Positions 30,626 to 41,183 of a stretch of DNA of 64,000 nt are shown here, piece by piece. The DNA comes from Microstegium vimineum (Eukaryota > Streptophyta > Magnoliopsida > Poales > Poaceae): positions 23,266,171 through 23,330,170 of the forward strand of contig CM039128.1 of the NCBI GenBank assembly GCA_022036555.1, read 5' to 3'. A program made the translations under genes and the position numbers. The number at the start of each line of letters is the position of its first letter. The first letter of the stretch is position 1. The notes beneath the pieces are model-generated. The model searched no databases. It saw only the letters and a program-made list of their open reading frames with translations, and was not told where the DNA came from.

Positions 30626-32449
30626 TGAGAGATCTCTAGTGTTTTGGATAATTGATGAAACCTAAGGTACTAACCTAGCTCTAAGTGTTTGAGTAAGGTC
30701 TAGTACACTCATTGAAGATGATGCCCCAAGTGGTGGAGCAAGCAAAGGTGGTGGAGACCTAGAGCTCACACATGGAGAAGAAGGAAAGTGAAAAGATCCT
30801 AAGCAATTCAAGGCAAAGGTATTTGCTAGGGCTTTTCTTTTGGTGATCAAGACACCAAGTGGGTGTGATCACATTTAGGTTAGACAACCGTAGTATTAAG
30901 ATGGGAAATTCAAAAGTGAGTGCGGTTTGTCAAGTGCCACTAGGTGTTATCTATATTGCATGTGCATTTAGGACCTAGTGACATACACCATGCCAAAAGA
31001 CAAGTGAAACATGCCAAGTGTGCTCTCTAAGATGGACTCTTAGTGCTTAGCAACTTTGGAGCAAAGGTGGAAGAATCCGAGAAGAGAAAAGGGCGTCGGA
31101 CGCTGCAGCTGAGGGTGTCCGACGCTGTCCAACGCGTCAGACGATAGCGCCGGATGATGGCGTTAGCATGACGTTGGGTCCGTTGCCTCAACAGAGAGCT
31201 CCAGATTCGATCACTTTGCGACGGACGCGTCTGACGCATGAGCGTCGGACGCTACAGAGCGTCCGGAAATATTTTCCTAGAATTTTCTCAGAAACTCGAG
31301 AGCAACGAGTTTGCGTCGGACGCTGAGGCGCAGCTTCCGTCGCGAAGCAATAGAGTGTCCGTCGGGCTTCCAGAGGACTTTGCAGATGAGCGGATTGAAG
31401 AAAGGTGCCAGACGCTGGAGGACCATGCGTCGGACGCTGGCGACAGAGCGTCCGTCGCCCGTGCATCAGCCCAACGGCTAGTTCTGACAGAGCGTCGGAC
31501 GCTGGCGACGGAGCATCCGTCGCCCCCGTGAAGAGCGTCTGTCGCCAACTTAACAGAGCAACGACTATTGAACTTTGAGGGGGTCTATAAATATGTGTTG
31601 GCCGGCTTGGGGAGCTCTCTCTCGCACATTTGAACATTTTGAGACTCCTTTGAGCTGAGCAAACTCCCTCCCACTCATCTCCATGCTTGGTTAGTGAATT
31701 TCCAAAAGAGATTGAGTGATCCAAGTGCATTTCGCATATAGCTTGCATCTAGTGGAACTTGGGAGGCGTTCTCGGTGGGGATTTCTTATTACTCTTGGTG
31801 ATTGCCATCACCTAGACGGTTTGGAGCAGCGGTGGTAGATCGAGAAGCTTGGTGATTGTGCTTCATCGACTACAAGTTGATTGTGAGGGGTTCTTGTGCC
31901 TTCCCCGCGGGAGATCGCAAAGGTAACTCTAGTGGATTGCTCGTGGCGTTTCAATAGCCTCATCTTGTGTTGGTTGTGCGGCACCCGGTGACGGGTTTGC
32001 CGTGTGATGCCAATCAGTGCGTGAACCTCCAAGTGAGTGTCTTGCCACAACAGGGACTAGCTAGTTGGCAAACTAGTGAACCTCAGAAGAAAATCAAGTG
32101 TCAACCTTGTTGTCTCCATTGTGATTGATTGACATTCTTGGTGATCACTTGATTGGTTCATCCACTACTCTACATGGGGGGTATAATCTCCCCATCCCTC
32201 TCTCGTACTTACTTAGTAGAGATATTAGGTTGTGTAGTTGTTTAGCTCTCTAGCTTATTAGCTTGTGTAGGAATTGTATGATCCTAGAGCTTATTAGGAT
32301 AGAAATTGTGGTTAGGTGGCTTTGCATCCCCTAGAAGGCTAGTGCAAGTCAAGCTTCGCTTCATCTTTATCTAACTTGTTGTTGAGTTTGTTTTTAGTTT
32401 TCGATTTAGGCTATTCACCCCCCCTCTAGACATCACTTAGGACCTTTCA
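30626..32449 (+). repeat. C1 3' LTR
   Basis: 1824 bp, TGAGAGATC...GACCTTTCA, paired with 22452-24269. The palindrome-rich block is more regular here than in the 5' LTR, and TATAAATA is at 31586-31593. Confidence 0.93.
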
Positions 32450-32591
32450 CTTGTCCCGACGGATGTGTACACTGACCAGGTTGTGGTGGCGAGGTCGTAG
32501 AAGTCCTCGACGCGCAGTCGTCTTTGGTCCATTGTTTGGTAGGCGTTGGAGACGTTACCCTTGACGTCGAGGCATGCAATCGCAAAAGGTC
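32450..32591 (-). pseudogene. Upstream part of the host gene's last exon, cut off by C1
   Basis: On the minus strand a CTACAG acceptor (32597-32592) opens a frame that begins GPFAIACLDVKGN and continues VEDFYDLATTTWSVYTS to the duplication CTTGT. It continues in frame at 22451 on the far side of the 10-kb element. Further upstream on this strand the frame is closed by stops, as expected for an intron. Family not recognised; the C-terminal hydrophobic tail encoded at 22344-22451 suggests a membrane or cell-surface protein. Confidence 0.6.
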
Positions 32592-33244
32592 CTGTAGCCG
32601 AGGAGGCCTACTTCATGTCCAGTTACTTAACGACCGACTTCAGCGTGGAACTGGTCTGTTGCTGCCGACAAGGCCTGGTCGAAGAGGAAGCTCTGTTTGA
32701 ACTACTTCGCGGTACACTGCATGTACATTTGCCACGAACGGTACACACACGTGGATGTCAGGAAGTGCACGACTGTGAGCACACATCAGGCCGTATTTTC
32801 TCCTGTGGCAACGCACGAGCATGTTTGTTAGTAATAATAAAAAGGAAAAATTCCAGTTCACCTTTTTCCACCATCTTTTTCTGTCCGCCACCCGCAACCA
32901 ATCGTCACCGAATATTAGAGCGAGGAAGAAAATATAAAAAATACAGGGTTCCAGATGTAAATATGCAAGAGAGAAAGAAAAGATGGAAGGGTTTTAATAA
33001 TTTTTTAAATAGTTCAGAGTCCCCGATGCAAAATATCATATTTCTTGCAAAATCCACTAAAACCATAGAAAAAAATACCAAATCAACTTTGTTATTTTTT
33101 ATAAAAAAAATATGATATATTATGAATATTAGGTTATGTTTTATGTATAGGTATGTTAAATCATCCTTACATATGTTGAATGCATATAGGTTCAATGATG
33201 AATGATAACGTGTTAGAGGCACATCCAGAATGCAGAGAGGATGT
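32592..33244. other. Intron/flank between the disrupted gene and G1
   Basis: No supportable coding sequence. The 189-codon plus frame here is low-complexity and antisense to the presumed intron. The stretch at about 32826-32890 (AATAATAAAAAGG, then CCACCATCTTTTTCTGTCCG) matches the repeat near 6061-6116. Confidence 0.45.
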
Positions 33245-34632
33245 TGTTGACACAAAAAGTGACGCACTGTGTCTCACACACAGAAAGCCGGAGAGCGTAG
33301 CTTCAATCGGGTGTCGGGTGTTTCGAGTACCAAAAACGTGCCATTCAGTTTGACCTGAAACTAACAAGGGATGAAAATCATTAGATATAAACTGGAACGT
33401 GTCGGATGAGACCAGCCAGTTCCATATGTATGGCCCTGAAGCCACTTACGACGACATAAAACTATAAAAGCTATCTGCCAACAGGTTATATAGATCATTC
33501 GACTAAAACAAAGAGCACATGGAGCTTTGATTGCCGAATATGCATGCATGGGAAAAGTACGTGTAGGTGAATCAATTATATAAAAGTTGAAGCATAACCA
33601 AGCTCGGCAATCCGACCGTGTTGGGATCCATGATGAAGGAAACATGTAAGAAAACATGATCAAACCAATCTAAGCTTGCACCTGCCGTACGATACCTAGC
33701 TTTACCAAAACTTGAACGTGAAATAACCTGCATGAACCCGCAACATGTAACAACATAGATTGAACTAATTTGGCTATCATGAAAGGTAAGATCTAACAAT
33801 AGAAACAACATGAAAGTGATAAGCTGCCAAAGCATGAATAGATCTGTGATAAAGAGAAGAGCCTAACCTTATCAATCTAAATTGGGCAGAAGAGTGTTTG
33901 CAAATATGTAAAATATCTGAGGCATGCAACACATGATAACTTGATGAATCTAATAGATTTTGCCAGATCTAGTAGAGCCTATAACTATCTTGCTTTTGCT
34001 AAGCATAACAAGTAAACATCGGCCGCACGACATCTACTTATAAACAAAACACAAGAGAAGACCTCTTGATTATTAAACAAAGATCCGCCGCACGATCATT
34101 GAAAACAAACAAGGCTAGTTGCATTGATGTCTAAATCCACCGCATGATACTAGACATGATAACAAGGTTGCCGGGACTTACGGAGTTCGACGGATCGATG
34201 ATTCCTCTCGAAGAACTTGACGACACGACGAAAAGACTCGAAGGTGGCACGGGGCCGGTTGTATTGATTTGGTTGTGAACATTTTTACAATAGCCAAGGG
34301 CTTATATTTATACCCTGGTCACGACATGAGTCCTAAAAGGACACGGTTACAAAATATTAAAGGAAGAAATACAACATTTTGACTTTAGTTTCCTTTGGAG
34401 TCTTCATTGTCTTAATTGTCATAGCTGTCGCACCCAATTGGTCTCTACTTGCCGCCTTTGTCGCTTCGGCGAAAACCACCTTTCTTTGGAATAGCCGACC
34501 GCACGATCAATTGCCGAATCTCTGGGAATTAACTGACCGCACGGATTTTTGCCGAATGCCTCCGAACACCTATCCCTATAGATTCACCATATACAGGTCC
34601 ACTTGTCATCGTGCAAAAATCCAGTGTTAACA
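33245..34632 (-). repeat. G1 3' LTR (left copy)
   Basis: Starts TGTTGACACAAAAAGTGACG and ends AGTGTTAACA. The minus-strand TATAAATA (34305-34312) marks the U3/R side. A 177-bp tandem duplication overlaps its inner end, so a second LTR-end copy finishes at 34809. Confidence 0.85.
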
Positions 34633-34850
34633 CATGCCCCCTCAATTTCGGGATAAAAGCCGTTTATTCTGTCGACCGCACGATCAATTGCTGAATCTCT
34701 GGGAATTAACCGACCGCACGGATTTTTGCCGAATGCCTCCGAACACCTATCCCTGTAGATTCACCATATACGGGTCCACTTGTCATCGTGCAAAAATCCA
34801 GTGTTAACACATGCCCCCTCAATTTCGGGATAAAAGCCATTTATTCTGAA
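34496..34850. repeat. 177-bp tandem duplication spanning the G1 LTR/polypurine-tract junction
   Basis: The segment beginning CGACCGCACGATCAATTG recurs 177 bp later. Each copy holds the last part of the LTR (to AGTGTTAACA), the CATGCCCCCTC purine-tract complement and the start of the internal region. The second copy continues into sequence homologous to the G2 internal region, so the original junction is 34809/34810. Confidence 0.85.
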
Positions 34851-34958
34851 ATTGACTACAAGCTTCCCCTTTCCCCTAGGTCAATACTGTTCAACATCGT
34901 AGCCGCCGCTCAAGAAATCCAAGCTCCAACACATTTTCGAATCCACTTTGAACCTTCA

Positions 34959-37900
34959 ATGGCGACTCAGGACGAAATTCCAGAGGTAAACTTTACTCAT
35001 TCATACGCATTCGGCCATCCCTGACCGACTTTCTTGCTTCTCTTCCGAACTCATTCGTTTTTCCCGATTCCATTATTTTCTGAAGGAGTACAAGAACGAA
35101 ATTCTAATCCCTTATGCTGCAAATCTTGGTTCCTACTTCCTTGGTCCAATGGGCAATCCTAACCCAACTGAGATTATTGAGAAAGAAACTCTAAGAATCC
35201 CCTTCAAGTCTGGAGTCACTCCGCCCAACCGATGGCAAAACACCTTCAAGACTTGGCCGTCTCCCACAATCGTCGGATGGAGAAACTGGTACCGGAGAAT
35301 GTCGGAAAAGAGCAGCAGCCATTGGGACGATTAAGAAATCAACCACTGCCTAGAACTATCTCTGTCAGAAATGCCTAGGAATGAATCTCTTCTAATGGCA
35401 GCTTCCCACTTCTGGTCTAATGCCATCAATGCTTTTGTTTTTGGTCACGACATGATGACTCCTACTCTGGCCGATGTATTCATGATGACCGACCTAAATG
35501 TGTCACAGCCAGTATATCCCTCCAAGTATAAGAGCAAGAGCAACCAGAAAGCAGTTAAATCTGGAGGAGGATGGGTTGGATACATTCAGAACTATATGGA
35601 ATCTGGTGTTGTTTCTGACAAGGAATGCAGGGCCTTCATGAACATGTGATTGTGCAGGTTCATCTTCTATGGAAAATCCAATGAGCCAACTTTAAATCAC
35701 ATGATGATGGCTGAAGATTTAGTCGCAGGCTCCTTGATACCTCTAGGAAAATACTTGCTAGGATCTGTTTATCACATGATGCACCAAATCACTTCCCAGA
35801 TGCATCGAAATGTGGAAATTTCTTGCATAAGTGGCTCTTGGTGGTTTGTTCAGATGTGGCTGCAACTATACATGCACCAGATAGTCTCTGTGCCCCTCCA
35901 CAACTTGAGCTTTACTTCAGTCAACTATACTGAAGGCAGTACAACATATAATAAGGGTTGCCAAACTTATGGAGAAGCAGCATCCTCCATCATCATTGAT
36001 ATGGACATTGCTCACCTCTTTCAATTGTTTTTCATGGGTTTTAACAATGTGCTTTGGCTCCCTTACAGAGAAAATGATAGCTTAACTCTTCCTTGCAAAT
36101 TCAGCTATGAATCCGGTTGTTCTGACAAGGTGGCTACCGAGATCTTCAACTCTTTCATCAAACCCTGTATCCTGCCAGCCAAATTCCATCATGGGAGGTT
36201 AGTGCAACCTACTTATGAATTCTACAATCCCAACATGGCATCTAGGCAATTAGGATGTGGACAGTTGCCCCCAAGATCTTTCTTCTCAACAATCATAAGA
36301 TACAGGGAGCTGATCACAAATGAAACATAAGCCAAAAAAGTTTTCGAGCTTGGAAGGGATTTGCCAATATATGAACCCTCTCCATTTGGGTTAGTAGATG
36401 TTGCCCACTCCCTCTTTGCTTCCTGGTGGTAAGAGTGACACAATCATATCTTCAATATACCAGTGCACCCCTTATGCCAAGATCTGTATCCCCAATTTGC
36501 CTCTGATAGTGAGGTAATCTCATTGCACTTGTCATTTCCTGCTTTTGAATTTATCTTCCATTCTAAAATCCAGCTATGTACAGGATTTCGAGCCTAGTCC
36601 GCCTATTAAAACAGTAGAGTACTATTCAGCTGGACCTAAACCTGCATTGGGCTTCAGTGCTCCAACTCTGGCAATCTTCATGAAGATTCCTGTAGCTTTA
36701 GCCTTTGCATCTTCAGGAGGCAAAGCTAAAAGGAAAACACTTGAGGATATTCATGTGACCAGAATAGTAAGGTCTAAGAAAGTCAAGAGGTCCCCTAAGG
36801 TATGAACTTTATCTAGTAATAAATTTCACTCAGCACCAACTCTGATTGCCTCTATACTAATCACCTTCTGTTGCAGCCACATGTTGAAATTCCAGGACCA
36901 AGCAATATCTCACCAACAGCAGATATCCCTCCTCAAGCCCCTACTGAGGGTGCAGAGACTCATGAAGTTGAAGATACAGAGACTCATGAAACCGAAAGCA
37001 CATATGCTTATGAAACTTCCAAACATATCAGTACCATTCGGCTAATCACTTCCTTTCCTTTCATATGGAATCTATTTTCTGTTCTCATACTCTATTACCT
37101 GCTTTGTTGGAAATAGATAAGATTCTAGAAGATCTAGCAGGAGAACATTCCTCTGGTCCAGCTCTAGGTTCAGCATCCCTGAGTATCCAATCAAGCCCTC
37201 CATCAGACCAGGACACTACCCACCTTGATGATCAATCAGCACAGCAGGTCATATCTTGCCTCAAACTATTCTTTTAGTACCTTTATTCAGTCGGCTAACA
37301 TTTCCTTCTTCTTCCAGAATACTGCAAAACCGACTACCAGCTATTCTTTCAATGTTGAGGATTTCATTAGTGAAAAAGGTGAAGAAGCTACTTCCCAGCA
37401 GACTTTGTTAGTGGAAAATCAAGCTCGGCTGAAGGATATAGCCAATTTGCTGAACAAGGACATCAACATTTTGGTCCAAGATTCAGATCAGATAAAAGAT
37501 CTCCTTGAGCTCATCAACCAAAACCTTCCACCTGCCCTCAAGGCCTCTCTGGAATCTACAACCAACCTTGATGATTATTTTGCTGTGGTGAAGAGGGCAA
37601 ACAAAAACATAGCTTCTAGGACTGCCTTGCAGAACAATAGATCTCTGAAGAAGAAAGAAGCTAAAGCTTTGCACTCCCAACTTCAAGTCACTAAAGACTC
37701 ATTGGTGACTCTGGAGTCTGAGCTGAAAGCCATGGAGGATGAGAAAATTAGGCTGGAGGCCCAATTAACCGATCTGAATGCCAGAATTCAGCTTCATAAG
37801 GCCAAGGTGACAGATTTGCCAAATTCTATAGAAACAACTTCATCAAAGATGTCATCTATCCTGAAAGAAGACCAACAACTCAAAGCAAAACTGACTAGCA

Positions 37901-37998
37901 TCCAGAGCTCCAAAGATGTAGATCAGAAGGTTCTGGACAAGGTTAACAGAATCAGGGCTAAGGCTTTGGATGTCATCAATCAACTTCTGAGCGAGTAG
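34959..37998 (+). pseudogene. G1 antisense gene A: plant mobile domain (PMD)-like protein with coiled-coil tail
   Basis: Exon 1 is 34959-34985 (ATG, nine codons, GTAAAC donor) and exon 2 opens at 35086 after TGAAG. The PMD-like region covers about 35110-36420: WQNTFKTWPSPTIVGWRNWY, FWSNAINAFVFGHDMMTPTL, ADVFMMTDLNVS and later GCGQLPPRSFFSTIIRYREL. The aminotransferase-like plant mobile domain (PF10536) is found in host proteins acting in silencing and meristem maintenance and in transposons. Three in-frame stops (35332, 35647, 36328) break this copy. Later exon candidates are 36574-36801, 36877-37020 and 37319-37998; the last is a 220-residue coiled coil ending at TAG 37996. It is antisense to gag-pol. 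PMD assignment is by motif memory; family search would settle it. Confidence 0.7.
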
Positions 37999-38295
37999 AA
38001 GTACTGCTTGTAATAGATTAAGCATAGCACATTTTGTTTCTGAACATCTGGATGTCCCTACTGTTTATCTCTATATAGTTCTGCTTGTTGTATGATAGTA
38101 TAATCGACTCTGTCATTTTTTCCAACTAGAGCATATCCGATTCATTTTTGGGTTTCAGATAGCCGATTGTTTCTATCTCTCTGTTTTAGGGATATAGCCG
38201 AGCGACCCTTGATATATCTGAGCCTAGCCCAGTCCGATAACGGCCCACCTAAGAGGGAAAAACCCTAGTTTGCCGTTTGGTATTCCCGCTCGGCT

Positions 38296-38303
38296 TATAA
38301 ATA
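38296..38303 (+). promoter_or_regulatory. TATA box of G1 antisense gene B
   Basis: TATAAATA, 113 bp upstream of the ATG at 38409. The matching position in G2 is TATAAAAA at 48566-48573, 73 bp before its ATG. Conservation of both the box and its spacing class in two copies supports a real promoter separate from the LTR. Confidence 0.65.
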
Positions 38304-38408
38304 AGCCCTCTTTCTTAGTCTTGACCATTACCCTGAGTCAAGCATTCTCGTCTTCCCACTTTCTCTGTTCATACCAATCCAGAGGAAAACCTAACCGCTA
38401 CAGTAGCA

Positions 38409-39279
38409 ATGGCGGGGGGCGATAACCGTGGCAAGCGTCCCGCCGAAGGAGATGCCGAAGGAAGCCGAGCATGGCGTTGCCGACAACGTGGGTAAGAATC
38501 TCTCTGCCCCCTTACAGTTCCACCTTTGTTCAATCCTCATAGCCCTGATTTCCCTTCTTGTTCATCAGGATAAGGGTCATCTCTTCGAGTCAGAGCATCC
38601 CTCTCCCCGCGGCGATGGCAGTCCAACTGGGGACTCCATCATCCGGCCCTTCCGGGTCTTCAGGCTCCTACCACTCCAACCCTTGGGAGTTGAACTCGGT
38701 TCGAATGACACAGACATCCCCTACACCCATGCAGAGGCAGTCACCTTCAAGGGTGAAAGGGAGGAGGCCCGAGGAGAGCTGGAGAAGACCTCCAAGCAAC
38801 ATGGTATTGACCATCTTGACTGGGAGGATCAGCGGAAGCAACTTTGAGACGCCATCACTGGTTAGTAAAGATAACCGCACTTGAACTCCCTTTCCTGATT
38901 CCGTTTGTTCATCCGATTCGCATCCTCTCGTCCAGCACTCTCTGCAGAGAATGAGCGCCTGAAGACTGCAGCGAACAAGATCGCCGACAAGGTGAATGCT
39001 CAGGGAGAGACCGCCGAGGCACGCCTCGATGATGCGGATGGCCGCATTAACCAAGCCACCATTCATGGCGTGCATCACGGCGTAGCCCTGGGACTGACGA
39101 CAATTACCACCAAGAGGTGCGAAGACTTCTCCTTCATGCCAGTCGGCTTCCGCGGCAGTGTGCCTCCAGAAGACATCGAGGACATTGACGACCTCCTGGA
39201 GAGTTATGGGGATCACGCCACTGTCCTCGCTGAAGCCATAGACGCCCAAACTGTCCTCAATAAGTTGTTTGAGGAGTAG
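38409..39279 (+). pseudogene. G1 antisense gene B: small spliced coiled-coil protein
   Basis: Exons: 38409-38491 (ATG; GGTAAG donor), 38569 to about 38871 (TCATCAG acceptor; GGTTAG donor) and 38936-39279 (TCCAG acceptor; stop TAG 39277). Exon 1 is basic (GGDNRGKRPAEGDAEG). Exon 2 changes frame midway and carries a TGA near 38845 where the G2 pattern suggests Arg. Exon 3 encodes a coiled coil (AENERLKTAANKIADKVNA) followed by a conserved acidic C-terminal region (VPPEDIEDIDDLLESY) that has a counterpart in G2. No known domain is recognised. The gene converges on the integrase end at 39552. Confidence 0.65.
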
Positions 39280-39551
39280 TTTGTATCTAGGAAATCACGT
39301 GTAAAAATCTTCTTATCTTGTGAAATACTATCTATGATATCCAGTTGTTCTCTCCTGTTCTGAATCTTTTTGAGAAAGATAACCATGCATTTTCCGAACC
39401 GTACGACTTATCCTTAGTCGATTGTGTTTATATTTTTGCTCTAAAGGCGACACATACCGCGTCGGCTATTCCCTGAGTGTTCAGAGTATTTTTCGGTTAA
39501 AGGCGATGTCTCCACATCGGCTATTTATGCACAAGACCCTTCAAGTCCTGT

Positions 39552-41183
39552 TTATGCACCTACCTCAACACTGGGATGAAATTGTTTAAGAAATCTTCCA
39601 TTAATAGCTCTAGCGAACTCTTCTCCCAATAGAGTTTTTAAGATATACGCATTGCCAGGCGCGCATCTCACTATCCGAAAAGGCCCTTCCCAATTCGGAG
39701 ACCACTTGCCGAACGCTTTATCCTTTGTCCCAATCGGCAATACAGTTTTCCAAACCAAATCTCCTTCTGTGAACTATTTCTCTTTAACCTTCTTGTTATA
39801 GTACCTGGCAACACGTAATTTGTTTTTCTCAATATTTTCCAACGCTTTGAGATGAACTAATTGCAAATCTTCCAATTCATCCATCATCAGACCCTTGTAA
39901 TCTTCTTTTATCAAATCATTTTGCAATGTAACTCATCTCGAACCTGATTGCAACTCCCACGGTAGTACAACATGATGTCCATAAACTAATTCGTAGGGAG
40001 AGGCTTGAGTAGATCCATGACAAGCCATTCGGTAAGCCCACAAAGCCTCATTAAGAACCGAATGCCACTTCTTCGGCTTTTCATCAATCTTCTTCTGAAT
40101 AATTTTGATCATGATCTTGTTTGATGCTTCTGCTTGGCCATTATATTGTGCATAATAAGGAGAAGAATTGTACAACTTGATCCCCATTTCCTCAGCAAAA
40201 TCACAAAATTCAGATGAAGTAAACTGAGTTCCCTGATCTGTCGTTATAGTCTGAGGAATCCCAAATCTGTGAATTATGTGCTCCTTAACAAAATTGACCA
40301 TGTTCTCAGATGTAATCTTCTTCAAAGGAATAGCTTCAACCCACTTTCTAAAATAATTTGTAGCTAATAGCACAAACTTATGTCCTTCTCTAGAAGGAGG
40401 ATGGATCTGACCAATCAAATCTATGCCCCATTCTCTAAACGACCAAGGCTTGATAATCGAGTTCATAGCTACTGCCGGAGCTCTTTGAATATTGCCGAAC
40501 CTCTGACAATCCTGACACCCTTTGTAATATTCAAAACAATCTTCAAGTATGGTTGGCCAAAAATAACCAGTTCTTCTTATTACCCATTTCATCCGGTAAG
40601 CCGATTGATGTGCACCACATACTCCTTCATGCACTTCATACATCAGCTTTCTAGACTCCTCTTGATTCAAACATTTGAGGAGTACTCCATCTATGGACTT
40701 GTAGTACAATTGGTCATCAAGGAGCACGAACTTGATAGCTTTATATCTGAGCTTTCGGGAAACTTTTTGTGATGGATTTTTTAAGTAACCGGCACTTTCG
40801 TTTCTCCAGTCATCAATTGCCCGATCCTCATCCAAAGCATGAATTTCTTGATCCTCTCGGTATCCCGAAGCAGTTTGAGCCAGTCTATTTGCTTCTTCAT
40901 TATGCCCTCTAGGGATATGATGCAAGGTGGGTACCTGGAAACTTTTCAGAAGCTCTCGGCACTCTTCATAATATCCCTTGAACATATCACTTTTGCATTC
41001 ATATTGGCCGATCAGTTGGTTAATTACCAACTCAGAATCTCCAAAGATCTCAACAGCAAGAACCTTCATTTCGACAAGAAGCCGAAGTCCTTTAAGCAAT
41101 GCTTCATACTCTGCTTGATTGTTAGTAACCAAGAATCCAATAGGGATGGCATACTCAAAAGTCAACCCTCTAGGAGAGATCAA
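39552..41183 (-). pseudogene. G1 second RNase H and integrase
   Basis: Starting near 41180: archaeal-type RNase H (NNQAEYEALLKGLRLL, IFGDSELVINQLIGQYECKS, HHIPRGHNEEANRLAQ). The integrase zinc domain follows (HEGVCGAHQSAYRMKW ... GCQDCQ). The core has Asp (WGIDLIGQIHP), Asp (TTDQGTQFTS) and Glu (YNGQAEASNKIM), then the C-terminal GPFRIVRCAPGNAYILK region to 39552. Two stops between 39930 and 39760 separate the core from the C-terminus; G2 is open there. Catalytic residues are intact. Confidence 0.88.

Larger units (their letters stand above)
22452..32449 (+). mobile_element. C1: Ty1/copia LTR retrotransposon (SIRE/Maximus-like), complete but degraded
   Basis: LTRs TGAGAGATC...GACCTTTCA at 22452-24269 and 30626-32449 are flanked by a perfect 5-bp duplication CTTGT (22447-22451 and 32450-32454). 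A tRNA-iMet primer-binding site follows the 5' LTR, and a polypurine tract precedes the 3' LTR. Internal order is gag, protease, integrase, RT, RNase H, which defines copia. An unusually long Gag with a coiled-coil extension, 1.8-kb LTRs and a 1-kb non-coding tail after pol point to the SIRE/Maximus group (Opie/Ji-like in grasses). Several stops and one frameshift disable it. Confidence 0.93.

Noticed and set aside
32546..33115. 189-codon plus-strand frame as a gene
   Set aside because: It is antisense to the disrupted host exon at its start and ends in low-complexity Lys/Asn-rich sequence.
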